This document shows positions 9,459 to 17,603 of a stretch of 64,000 bases of DNA, piece by piece. Within the stretch, counting starts at the first letter, position 1, and each line of letters opens with the position of its first letter. The notes under the pieces are model-generated. The model saw only the letters and a program-made list of their open reading frames with translations. It did no database searches and was not told where the DNA came from. A program made the translations under genes and the position numbers. The stretch covers positions 124,001-188,000 of the forward strand of contig NZ_JIAG01000002.1 in the NCBI RefSeq assembly GCF_000688395.1. Reading direction: 5' to 3'. Source of the DNA: Haematomicrobium sanguinis DSM 21259. Its GTDB lineage: Bacteria > Actinomycetota > Actinomycetes > Actinomycetales > Micrococcaceae.

Positions 9459-10667
9459 TTACTCCGCTGTGCCCGTTTTCGCGGTGCCCGTTTTCGCGGT
9501 GCCCGTTTTCGCTGTGCCGAACGTCACGCCATGCGGTGTTGCGTGGGTGGGTTCGGACGGGGCAGGCTCAACCAACATGACGGCAATGGTGGTGTGGCCG
9601 AGATTTGCAAGCTGGTTGCGTAGCGCGGCGATGTCGAGAACGTCGTCACGGCCCTTTTCAATCACAATGACGGGAATCCCAAGCGTCATATCGGGATCGT
9701 CGGCGTGCCCTCGCCCCGACACCGCGGTGTCGCTGCCGCGCTGAAACAGCCAATCGGACTCGTTTCCGGGGAGGCGGGAGGAGACGATTTTCGTGGCGGC
9801 AACTTCCGCCTGCGGGTTGCTCGGTGAAATCAGCGTGACTTTGAGCGGACCGCTCTCACCTGTCTCGACCCTTCGTGAGCGTGCGGCTTCGCGTAGCATC
9901 ACCAGGTCGCTGTTGCGTCCGGTCAAGACGAGAGAGTCCCCCAACACTTGCGCCAAGTCCCGGTTGGTGCGCACCCGGCGGGTGAACACGCGCCGGATGA
10001 GGGCGGCAATGAAGCCCAACACGGCGCCAATGACTCCACCGCTCAAAATGAGGATGGTTGAGTTCAGCGGACCTTCGGCCAGATCGGCGGCCGCCGGGCG
10101 ATATATTTGTCCGCCGCCATCAAAGGTCTTTGACATTGCCTTGAGGTCCTTGGCGGTATTGGCGTTGAGCCCGGTCTTGCTCGCGAGCTGGGCGAGCTCG
10201 GCGCGGCCCTTTTCGGCGCGAACCTCAAGGTAACCCTGAGCCATCGCGTTTGCCCGCTCGGCGGCCAGCGCGGCAGTTGGCCCGGTGGATTCGATCGCGA
10301 AACTGTTATCCGTCACAGCGGAAACCGTGGTGCGCTCCTCTAGGTCTTTGATCGCGGCCGCGTCCGTGTCTCCCAGGATCTTAGCGGCTTGCTTTGCGGT
10401 GGCAGGACTGTCAATGAGCTGCACCTGAGAATTGGCGGGAAGCTCCAGGCCGAGCGGCCCGGCATCGGCGATGGCCGCGACCGACTCTACTTCGGGTCCT
10501 AGCGCGTAGGTTCCGGTCATGAGCTCGGCGCGTGCCGTGTAACTTCCTGGACGCAGCTGCACCCACATTCCGGCGACAACGGCCCCCAGGACGGCGAAGA
10601 CCAGGATGGACTTCCAATATTTGACCCACACGTCCTTGATGACGTCGGGTATCGATTCTTCCCTCAT
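9459..10667 (-). CDS. Wzz/CapA-like chain-length determinant
   Basis: 402 residues: a short cytoplasmic N-terminus, a transmembrane helix at about residues 18-37, an extracytoplasmic helical region to about 195, a second helix about 200-220, then a cytoplasmic domain. This is the Wzz/CapA/YveK polysaccharide co-polymerase layout. The C-terminal cytoplasmic part resembles the tyrosine-kinase fold seen in such proteins, but I see no Walker A motif, so it is probably not a kinase. The extreme C-terminus is a Thr-Gly-Thr-Ala-Lys repeat, encoded by perfect 15-bp repeats. The ATG overlaps the flippase stop. It should set polymer length together with the Wzy-like gene downstream. Confidence 0.82.
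   Translation of the reverse strand: MREESIPDVIKDVWVKYWKSILVFAVLGAVVAGMWVQLRPGSYTARAELMTGTYALGPEVESVAAIADAGPLGLELPANSQVQLIDSPATAKQAAKILGDTDAAAIKDLEERTTVSAVTDNSFAIESTGPTAALAAERANAMAQGYLEVRAEKGRAELAQLASKTGLNANTAKDLKAMSKTFDGGGQIYRPAAADLAEGPLNSTILILSGGVIGAVLGFIAALIRRVFTRRVRTNRDLAQVLGDSLVLTGRNSDLVMLREAARSRRVETGESGPLKVTLISPSNPQAEVAATKIVSSRLPGNESDWLFQRGSDTAVSGRGHADDPDMTLGIPVIVIEKGRDDVLDIAALRNQLANLGHTTIAVMLVEPAPSEPTHATPHGVTFGTAKTGTAKTGTAKTGTAE
9469..9513 (-). repeat. 15-bp tandem repeat in the chain-length gene
   Basis: Three consecutive 15-bp units (GTGCCCGTTTTCGCG on the plus strand, the third with one change), with partial units on both sides, encode a repeated TGTAK pentapeptide at the C-terminus of the Wzz-like protein. 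The unit length keeps the frame, so copy number could vary by slippage without loss of the gene. Confidence 0.9.
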
Positions 10668-12004
10668 GCATCCCCCTTGTGTGACCTAGTCAAATCCCAC
10701 TCACGTGTGGCCTGCCGATAACTTAGGTGCCAGCCCACCACGTTTAGCAAGGTCCCTGCGGCCAGCCCCCACGCCGCACCGAGCGCGAGGTTTCCGCCTA
10801 ACAGGGCAGCCACAGCAATACCGAGTCCGGTGCCCGCCAACCGCAGGGCCGAGGTGAGAATCCGAGTCCACATGCCGCGGCGGGCAGCACCCAGAGCACG
10901 AATCCCGGCGATTGAGCCAATATTGAAAGAGTTGAGAACCTGGGCGATCGCTAGCGCTGGTAGCAGTACGAGCGCTCCCTGAATAGATTCCCCGGCAACG
11001 GCGCTCAACCAGTTGGCGGGCACTACAAGCAAGGCCGCCGCCCATGTGCCTGAGACCGCCACGGTGACGCCGCCATAGACGCGGGACATTTTGCGGCCGG
11101 TGGCAGGGTTGTTTTCTTGGACGGCCCCATGTCGCACCAGCTCCGGCACGGCTACCGCCCAGATTCCTTGCACCAGAACCGCAATGGGACCAAGCAAGAT
11201 CAGAATCAAGCGGAATTGTCCAGCTGCCGCAAGCCCGGCGACGAAAGCAACCAGCATCAGGATCGCCTGCTGCACCCCGCTCGTCACCATGGCATCGACG
11301 CTAAACCGCGGCCACAACTCACGGTGGCGGTGCAGCCACCATCCAGTGCGCGAAATCCGGGGAACCACTCCCAGGAGAATGAGTCCCGCGATCACCGCCG
11401 GCGCATAGGCCAAATTACCCCATAGCAGGTAGCCAGACGCGGTGGTGGTGTCGGTTGCGGTGAGTCCGACAAGGCTCCCAGCAAGAATGAGCGCATAGCC
11501 GAGATTAATGGCTACCGCACGCTGTGGCTTGCCCAACGCGAGGAAAACCGAGCGCAAGGCGTCATGCAAAAGAACCAGGGGCGTGGTGAGCGCGAGTACC
11601 AGTGCCAGCGCAACCGCTTCGGCGCCAGCCCCGGAAAGGGAGAGCGCCGCTGCCGCCGCGAGCGCGAGCAGAGCGGCAATCAATCCCACGGCGAGAGCGG
11701 TGCCGAGGACGGCGCTGACTCCGCGTCGGGGCAGGTCTTTGCGCATGGAGTAGCGGACCGCAAACGGCTCACTGGAAAGCGAGCGCGACATGCTTTGAGC
11801 CATCATGAGCATGCCAAAAGCGAGCGCAAACAAACCAAAATCAACCGGATTGACCATGCGCGCTACAGCCAGGCCCAATACAAAATTGGCGAGGCTGCTC
11901 ACCGCCTGGTCGAAGAGCCCCCAGACGGACCGTCGGCGCGCTCCGCCACCGCCGACCTTCACCGGTCGGCGCAGGTGACGCTCGGGTGCGAGTGTCGCGC
12001 TCAC
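10664..12004 (-). CDS. Wzx-like polysaccharide flippase
   Basis: 446 residues with about 12 to 14 transmembrane segments, in the MATE/polysaccharide-transporter superfamily. It would flip undecaprenyl-linked repeat units across the membrane. I place the start at GTG 12004, which forms a GTGA overlap with the stop of the WecG-like gene; the frame stays open further upstream, but that part overlaps the upstream gene and does not look like a transporter N-terminus. Its 3' end overlaps the chain-length gene by four bases. The location between glycosyltransferase and chain-length genes supports the role. Confidence 0.85.
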   Translation of the reverse strand: MSATLAPERHLRRPVKVGGGGARRRSVWGLFDQAVSSLANFVLGLAVARMVNPVDFGLFALAFGMLMMAQSMSRSLSSEPFAVRYSMRKDLPRRGVSAVLGTALAVGLIAALLALAAAAALSLSGAGAEAVALALVLALTTPLVLLHDALRSVFLALGKPQRAVAINLGYALILAGSLVGLTATDTTTASGYLLWGNLAYAPAVIAGLILLGVVPRISRTGWWLHRHRELWPRFSVDAMVTSGVQQAILMLVAFVAGLAAAGQFRLILILLGPIAVLVQGIWAVAVPELVRHGAVQENNPATGRKMSRVYGGVTVAVSGTWAAALLVVPANWLSAVAGESIQGALVLLPALAIAQVLNSFNIGSIAGIRALGAARRGMWTRILTSALRLAGTGLGIAVAALLGGNLALGAAWGLAAGTLLNVVGWHLSYRQATREWDLTRSHKGDA

Positions 12005-12798
12005 GCAGCGTCCATACTCGGTGGTCGCCGGAGAATTCGAATCATAAAACGCGGGATGTTCACCAGATAGCGCTTGTACAGTCGGCGTGGTTCTTGCATG
12101 AGCCGGTAACTCCACTCCAAACCTGAGCGTTGCATCCACAGCGGGGCACGCTTGACTTTGCCTGCGTGCATATCAAACGCCGCACCGACGCCGAGCACGA
12201 GGTTCGCATCCAGGTGCTTGGCGAACTTCCCCATCCAGCGCTCTTGTTTGGGCGCCCCCAAGCACAGCCACACAATATTGGCCCCGCTCGCGTTGATCTC
12301 GGCAATGATCTCTAGCCATTCCGCATCGCTGAGTTCGCGGAAGGGCGGACTCATCTGTCCTGAAACGGCGAGCCCGGGGTAACGATCCTGCATGGTGTCC
12401 ACGAGAACCTCGATGACTTCGGGTGAGCCCCCAAGAAAATAAGAGCCCCACCCTTTAGACACCGAGAGTTCTAGAAGCGCGGGCATCAGGTCCGGACCGG
12501 AAACCCGGTTCATCCAGCTCGCGCCGGCGCGCCGCCCCGACCACACCAGCGGCATCCCGTCCGGGACGGTCAGCGCAGAATTGTTGAATACCAGTGTCAG
12601 CTCCGGATCGGTGCTGGCGTTCATCAAGGCATTCACGTCGCTCACGCAGACGTAGTTACCTCGCCGGTCCGATTCGATGATCTCGGTCAGTTCGGCGAGC
12701 GCCCGGTTCATATTGGTTGCGCTCACCTTGACACCCAGAATGTCCACTCGCCCGGAACGCGTTGCGTCAGGAAGCGGTTTTGCGACTTCAGGACACAT
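12001..12798 (-). CDS. WecG/TagA/CpsF-family glycosyltransferase
   Basis: 265 residues. The core shows TVPDGMPLVW, a SYFLGGSPEV segment and WLCLGAPKQERWM, the conserved blocks of the WecG/TagA/CpsF (GT26) family, which adds N-acetylmannosaminuronic acid, ManNAc or a related sugar to a lipid-linked acceptor. No transmembrane helix is seen; the basic C-terminus (RRLYKRYLV to the end) probably binds the membrane. It overlaps the cytidylyltransferase-like gene upstream by 11 bases and the flippase downstream by four. Confidence 0.9.
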   Translation of the reverse strand: MCPEVAKPLPDATRSGRVDILGVKVSATNMNRALAELTEIIESDRRGNYVCVSDVNALMNASTDPELTLVFNNSALTVPDGMPLVWSGRRAGASWMNRVSGPDLMPALLELSVSKGWGSYFLGGSPEVIEVLVDTMQDRYPGLAVSGQMSPPFRELSDAEWLEIIAEINASGANIVWLCLGAPKQERWMGKFAKHLDANLVLGVGAAFDMHAGKVKRAPLWMQRSGLEWSYRLMQEPRRLYKRYLVNIPRFMIRILRRPPSMDAA

Positions 12799-13222
12799 GA
12801 GGCACGGCCCGTCCCTCTACGTAGCTTCGCAATAAAGTACTAGAAGTGTGTGCGGTATACGGCAAGTAAACAATCTCGACTCCGGTGTGCGCGAAGTCGC
12901 GTTCCAGTTCCTCGCCCTTGACGCTACCGCGCCAGTCGTCCCCCTTGAATAGAGCCGTAAACCGCAAGTCTCCCCACATGTCTAACTTGCTATCCCGATC
13001 CTCCACTACCGCAATGTCGACGTATTCGATTCGGGAGACGATTTCCAGCCGCTCCACCAACGGAACCACAGGTAGGCGGTCCTTACGGGCCAAGATCAGC
13101 TCGTCCGAAACGACACCGGCGATCAGGCGGTCGCAGCGCGCGGCGGCGTTGCGCAAGAGGTTGAGATGTCCAATGTGAAACATGTCAAACGCCCCCGCGG
13201 CATATCCAACAACTTCCGACAT
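12788..13222 (-). CDS. cytidylyltransferase-like protein (TagD/GCT type)
   Basis: 144 residues in the small nucleotidyltransferase family. GAFDMFHIGH (HIGH at residues 16-19) and the late TSSTLLR block are the two nucleotide-binding motifs. Family members make CDP-glycerol, CDP-ethanolamine or other activated alcohols or sugars. Together with the CDP-alcohol phosphatidyltransferase family protein at 2.6 kb this suggests a phospho-alcohol substituent in the polymer; that link is inference. It starts immediately after the sugar transferase stop. Confidence 0.85.
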   Translation of the reverse strand: MSEVVGYAAGAFDMFHIGHLNLLRNAAARCDRLIAGVVSDELILARKDRLPVVPLVERLEIVSRIEYVDIAVVEDRDSKLDMWGDLRFTALFKGDDWRGSVKGEELERDFAHTGVEIVYLPYTAHTSSTLLRSYVEGRAVPHVS

Positions 13223-14779
13223 TTAGTAGGCTCCTTCTCCCGTGCGGATGGCTTTAATGGTTCGCCACATGATGGTGAGGTCGTTGGTGATCGACCAGTT
13301 CTCCACGTAATAGAGATCGAGCCGGACGGACTCGTCCCAGGAAAGATCAGAGCGGCCATTAATCTGCCACAGACCCGTCATGCCGGGCTTGACCAATAAC
13401 CGACGGTTGACCTCGTCCACGTACTCCCCCACTTCGCTTTGCAGTGGTGGACGCGGACCGACCAAGGACATGTGACCCAAGAACACATTGAGCAGTTGCG
13501 GCAATTCATCCAGCGAGAATCGGCGCATCCACCGCCCGGTCTTGGTCACTCGCGGGTCGCTCTTGAGTTTGAACAGCGGCCCCGAACCGTCATTGGCGTC
13601 TTCCAGCTCTACCCGGATTTTCTCGGCATCCTCGACCATCGTGCGGAACTTGAGCATTCCGAAAGACCGACCATCTCTACCCACCCGTTTTTGGCGGAAG
13701 AACACCGGACCCGGCGAGTCCAGTTTTACCAAGACTGCCAGTGCAATAAGCAGCGGTGAGATGAGCAGGGTTCCGACCGTCGATCCAACAAGATCCATTG
13801 AGCGCTTAATGATGTGCCTGCCGCCGGTAAAGCGCGGCCGTTCCACATGCATGAGCGGCAAACCTTCCACCGGGCGCACCGAAATACGTGGACCGGCAAC
13901 GTTTGTCAGACTCATCGCCAGAATGAGGTCGGTATCCGACTCCTCCAGCTGCCAGGCAAGCTTTTGCACGGCGCTAGCACCGCCGTGGATCGGTCCCGCG
14001 ACGATGACGCAACTGCAGTCGAACTCCTCGATGAGCGCGGGAAACTCTTCCATGCCGTGATAAACCGGGATGGTTTTTTCCTCGGAAATGTCCATCTTTC
14101 CGCCGGCCTGAGGAAGTAGGGGTTTAACGCCGTCGTTCTTTTGCTGGTTCTCGGCAGGCACGGTGGGTTGGGCACCTTGGTCCGGAACGATTGCCGCCAC
14201 CACTTCAAACGCGGGCGAGTTCTTATTGCAGATCTGGTGCCCCACGAAATGGATGTCATCGCCATTGCCCAGCACGATCGCCCGAGCAAGATAGGTCCCG
14301 CGCTGGGACAAGACGCCAAGCCGTTTGCGCCACAGCCAGCGCGCCACCAGGAGCAGGAGCATTCCGCTGCCGATGGTGAGCGCGGTCTCCAGGCCCTCCA
14401 AGCGAAGGTCGAAAACCAGGGCGCCGATGGCCAGCAGCGCCACGAGGCAGAAGGAGGCGCGGGCGATGCGCTTGTACTCGTCGGTGCCCATGCCAAGTAT
14501 GTGGTGATCCCGGGAGCGGCTCAACTGCAGAATGAGGATCCAGCTGAGCGCCAGGAACATTCCACCAAAGGGCACCGGAAGTTCGGTAAGCGTGGTGCGA
14601 TGTCCGCTAAAGACGTAGGTGAGGGTGGCACCGGCAAGGGAGACAACGAATATGACCACAACATCGGTAAAGGCGAGCAACTGACGATAGGTACGCAGCC
14701 AATCGTCAGAGTGCGAGGCGTGTGAACTTGTGGTTTCTGGTCTCCGGGTCGCTACGGGTGCGGTCCGGGTTATGACCAT
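13223..14779 (-). CDS. initiating polyprenyl-phosphate sugar-1-phosphate transferase
   Basis: 518 residues in the WbaP/CpsE family that starts each repeat unit by moving a sugar phosphate onto undecaprenyl phosphate. The N-terminal half has four to five transmembrane helices and a CoA-binding-like domain. The C-terminal catalytic part (from about residue 320) contains KRSMDLVGS, PVFFRQKRVGRDG, MLKFRTM, SLDELPQ and LVGPRPP, all diagnostic. A Gln/Lys-rich insert lies near residues 205-230. It is the first gene of the reverse operon, so the promoter should lie in the gap upstream. The sugar (often galactose, glucose or a HexNAc) cannot be told. Confidence 0.92.
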   Translation of the reverse strand: MVITRTAPVATRRPETTSSHASHSDDWLRTYRQLLAFTDVVVIFVVSLAGATLTYVFSGHRTTLTELPVPFGGMFLALSWILILQLSRSRDHHILGMGTDEYKRIARASFCLVALLAIGALVFDLRLEGLETALTIGSGMLLLLVARWLWRKRLGVLSQRGTYLARAIVLGNGDDIHFVGHQICNKNSPAFEVVAAIVPDQGAQPTVPAENQQKNDGVKPLLPQAGGKMDISEEKTIPVYHGMEEFPALIEEFDCSCVIVAGPIHGGASAVQKLAWQLEESDTDLILAMSLTNVAGPRISVRPVEGLPLMHVERPRFTGGRHIIKRSMDLVGSTVGTLLISPLLIALAVLVKLDSPGPVFFRQKRVGRDGRSFGMLKFRTMVEDAEKIRVELEDANDGSGPLFKLKSDPRVTKTGRWMRRFSLDELPQLLNVFLGHMSLVGPRPPLQSEVGEYVDEVNRRLLVKPGMTGLWQINGRSDLSWDESVRLDLYYVENWSITNDLTIMWRTIKAIRTGEGAY

Positions 14780-15000
14780 GGTGCCCCGTTTCGCAACCGA
14801 ATTGGGGACCGGGGTGAGCGTGGCATGTGTTCACAGGTTTGCACGCGTAACGCCACGCACGGGTGAGTGATGAGCTTCAATTTTCCCCCCAGGAATAAAA
14901 GCTTTTGGAATGTGTTCATTCCTCGTTCAATCTAACTTCGTATTGATTTCTCCTGCATCAGTGGTGCTTACCCGAATTACGATTTGGTAACGCCCGGCGA
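14780..15000. promoter_or_regulatory. gap upstream of the polysaccharide operon
   Basis: This gene-free stretch, more AT-rich than its surroundings, lies between the stop of the first LuxR-type gene and the start of the initiating sugar transferase, both reverse. It should hold the promoter of the seven-gene operon and perhaps the terminator of the regulator gene. A short palindrome ACTACGTAGT lies at about 15000 next to the regulator's stop. No clear -35/-10 pair could be fixed. Confidence 0.35.
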
Positions 15001-17601
15001 CTACGTAGTATTACCTAGGAGGCGTGGCGCGTAATTCAAGGGATCGGGAGCGCTCGGTGAGAGTTGCCTCTCGGCCTCCGGCTTCCCAAACGAGATTGTG
15101 CTCGAATTAAGCGCATTATCCAGTTGAGAACGGGTATGAACACCGAGCTTTTGGTATGCCCTTTGCAGATGCCCCTCCACGGTTCGCACCGACACGCCCA
15201 ATCGTGACGCGATGGCCGCGGAGGAATGATTTTTTGCGGCAATGCTGGCAATCTCCCGTTCGCGCTCTGTCAGGCTATCCAAATGAATTGCCGCACTGTC
15301 TTCTCGCATCCTCGCCATCCCCTCCTGCTCTATCCGGATGATGCGGTCGCGCGCCGCCGCGATGGCAGGGGCGCTATATCCCCGCTTGAGCGCGAGTTCG
15401 TGTGCCAGGTGTTGCACTCGGAGCAAGTTTCGAGATGCCGCTTCATCGGCGATATCAAGGATTGCGGTGAGACCGCGGGCCGAAGTGAGCCGACGCTTAT
15501 ACGTCACTAATGTGTCGACCCATGAGGGCCCGCCAGTCGAGAGCGCATCTTCCATCGCACCTTTGGTCTTGACCCCTCCGGCAAGTGATAGCGAAATTGC
15601 CTGTGATAGTGGAGTTCCCAAGTCATCACTGAGCGCCGGCCATTGCTCGGCCCCTGGGGCCGGTCCCTCGGAAGCGTTGAGCACTCCGAGCGTCAGATCT
15701 AAGAATGGGTAGTCGGGGGCGGCCCACCATCGCGGTTCCAATTTAGGGAGCAACCGTGTTGCCTCGATGGTGAAATCGATGGGAGTCGAGTGGTCGGCGC
15801 TCGGTTCTGCGTCCCCAGATCCAATGCCCCTGGGCCGCGCCTTGCTGGTCGGTTTCTTACCATTGTGCAGCTGCGAGGCCGCATACAGCCCGACCGAAGC
15901 GGCCAATGGACTGAGGTAAAAGGGATCGTATTTCTCCAGTGATTCAAGTGCCTGGCGCGCATCGACAAAGCTATCGGCAAAGAGCCCTTGAAACATGCGG
16001 GTTAGCGCTCGAGACGCGAAAAGCGTTCCGCGCGCAGCCCGCCAACCCCGATCTCCCCTGGCTGTCAGCGTCGAGGCGAGTGCCCTCGCTGACGCCCAGT
16101 CCGCCGAGAGAAGGGCGATCGCCAGGAATTGAGACCGCGCCAGGAACAGTGCCCATTCTTGTGCTGCGGGGTGTTCTGAACCGGTGACGGCAAGCACCCA
16201 CTCAATCTCCTGCCACGCAGCTCTCAGGTGGCCGCCAGCGGTGAGCGCTCGAGCCGAGCGCAGGAATTGGGCAGCGCTTCGCGAGCCGATTCGGAGGACC
16301 TCGGTGCACTCGAGTCCCGCCTCGAAAACGCTTGTGATCCGGTGATCTTGGGAGACGAACGGGCCCGCGAGCCCTTCCTCCGAGATGCTTGCGATGGTGA
16401 GGTTGAGCTCATCCCACCGCCCAGTGAGAAGTTCGGCCAGCAACTTCGCCGAGCGGACATCGCGAGCATCGGCGGCGTCTGCGCCTGCGTCTGCGTCTGC
16501 GGCCCAGGGTTCCAGGTCGGCAGCCCGCTCAAAATCTAAAGCCAGAAAGAGTTGCTGGGCTCGCTGTGCTGCCTCGGTCCTATCCACATTCCTTGCTGCG
16601 GCCTCGTTTCCCAGTGCTCGTTGCCGCAAGGCGATCACCAGCAATTCGCCAGATATTCGCAGTTGCAGGGTGGCTCTCGCCTGTGTCAGCTCTGCGCGCA
16701 AGGGTAAACCCGCGTCGACGAGCCGCATCGCCAGCAACGTTTTAATGGCGCCCGGTCCGAACTTTGCAACGGCAAGCTCCAATTGCATTGGCCCCCATGA
16801 CGCGAGGTCCCCCAATAATTGCTTAGCTTGGGGGTCCAGTTCCGAGAGAAAACCGAGAAAAGTTTCTTTCCCGACAATATCTGTAGCGCTCGGTGTCGCC
16901 TCACGGTGAAACCCAGTATCGGATTCGGCGGTCTGTCCGTGTTGGGCCAGCCAGTCGAGTACCGGGACAATCCAGCGGGGCCTCCCGCCAGTCCACCGGA
17001 AAAGCAAATCCAGCGTTTCCTCGTCCGGCTCTCCATCTAGAATCTCCCCTGCAGTTCGGCGAATCTCCTCTACGTTGAGGAGCGCGAGCTCCACCAAGTC
17101 GGCCGAGCCCTGCCGCAAGAGCGCGCGGAACGGTTCCGGCAGATGCGTACCTGCGAGAAGAGTCGCGACAATTGACAATTCTCCGCGGGCCGCGGACGCT
17201 ACGGCTTCGTGTGCGCTCGCTTCGTCAAGATGCTGAAGGTCGTCAATTGCCAGCAACCAAGTATCTTGCAGGGAAGGCACGTTAGGCTGGCGACGCTTGT
17301 GCGGGACAGTAGCGGGCCTCGTGCTCGCAGGAGCATCATGAGAGTCGCCATCACCATCAGGCTCCACCAGCCAACGGGCACCGTCCAGCGCCGACCGCGG
17401 CACATTGGAGAGCAATCTCTTGCCCGAGAGCAACAGGACGCCCTTTTCGGGTTGCGGGAGCGATGCAGCGTAATGTTCGGCGGTGTGCACCAGGTAGTCG
17501 CTCTTGGCCGAGGCCCAGGGACCCCGAATAATGAGGGTGCGCCCGGCCGATCGACTCAACTGGGCGACCCACTGGTGCACCAGCCATGGTCGTATGAGCA
17601 A
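15001..17601 (-). CDS. large LuxR-family ATPase-type regulator
   Basis: 866 residues. The N-terminal part has a degenerate nucleotide-binding loop (RGPWASAKSD, about residues 26-35, lacking the usual GKS/T) and a Walker B-like LLAIDDLQ, as in MalT/LAL regulators. A helical middle follows. The C-terminal LuxR helix-turn-helix (LTEREREIASIAAKNHSSAAIASRLGVS and following) is complete and sits about 50 residues from the end. The TTG start lies two bases after the stop of the second large regulator, suggesting translational coupling. The altered loop may mean it no longer hydrolyses ATP. Control of the adjacent polysaccharide operon is plausible but unproven. Confidence 0.8.
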   Translation of the reverse strand: MLIRPWLVHQWVAQLSRSAGRTLIIRGPWASAKSDYLVHTAEHYAASLPQPEKGVLLLSGKRLLSNVPRSALDGARWLVEPDGDGDSHDAPASTRPATVPHKRRQPNVPSLQDTWLLAIDDLQHLDEASAHEAVASAARGELSIVATLLAGTHLPEPFRALLRQGSADLVELALLNVEEIRRTAGEILDGEPDEETLDLLFRWTGGRPRWIVPVLDWLAQHGQTAESDTGFHREATPSATDIVGKETFLGFLSELDPQAKQLLGDLASWGPMQLELAVAKFGPGAIKTLLAMRLVDAGLPLRAELTQARATLQLRISGELLVIALRQRALGNEAAARNVDRTEAAQRAQQLFLALDFERAADLEPWAADADAGADAADARDVRSAKLLAELLTGRWDELNLTIASISEEGLAGPFVSQDHRITSVFEAGLECTEVLRIGSRSAAQFLRSARALTAGGHLRAAWQEIEWVLAVTGSEHPAAQEWALFLARSQFLAIALLSADWASARALASTLTARGDRGWRAARGTLFASRALTRMFQGLFADSFVDARQALESLEKYDPFYLSPLAASVGLYAASQLHNGKKPTSKARPRGIGSGDAEPSADHSTPIDFTIEATRLLPKLEPRWWAAPDYPFLDLTLGVLNASEGPAPGAEQWPALSDDLGTPLSQAISLSLAGGVKTKGAMEDALSTGGPSWVDTLVTYKRRLTSARGLTAILDIADEAASRNLLRVQHLAHELALKRGYSAPAIAAARDRIIRIEQEGMARMREDSAAIHLDSLTEREREIASIAAKNHSSAAIASRLGVSVRTVEGHLQRAYQKLGVHTRSQLDNALNSSTISFGKPEAERQLSPSAPDPLNYAPRLLGNTT

Positions 17602-17603
17602 AG

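Noticed and set aside
9469-9513. Short tandem repeats as a CRISPR array
   Set aside because: Units are 15 bp, contiguous, have no spacers and encode a peptide repeat. No CRISPR array or cas gene is seen in the window.
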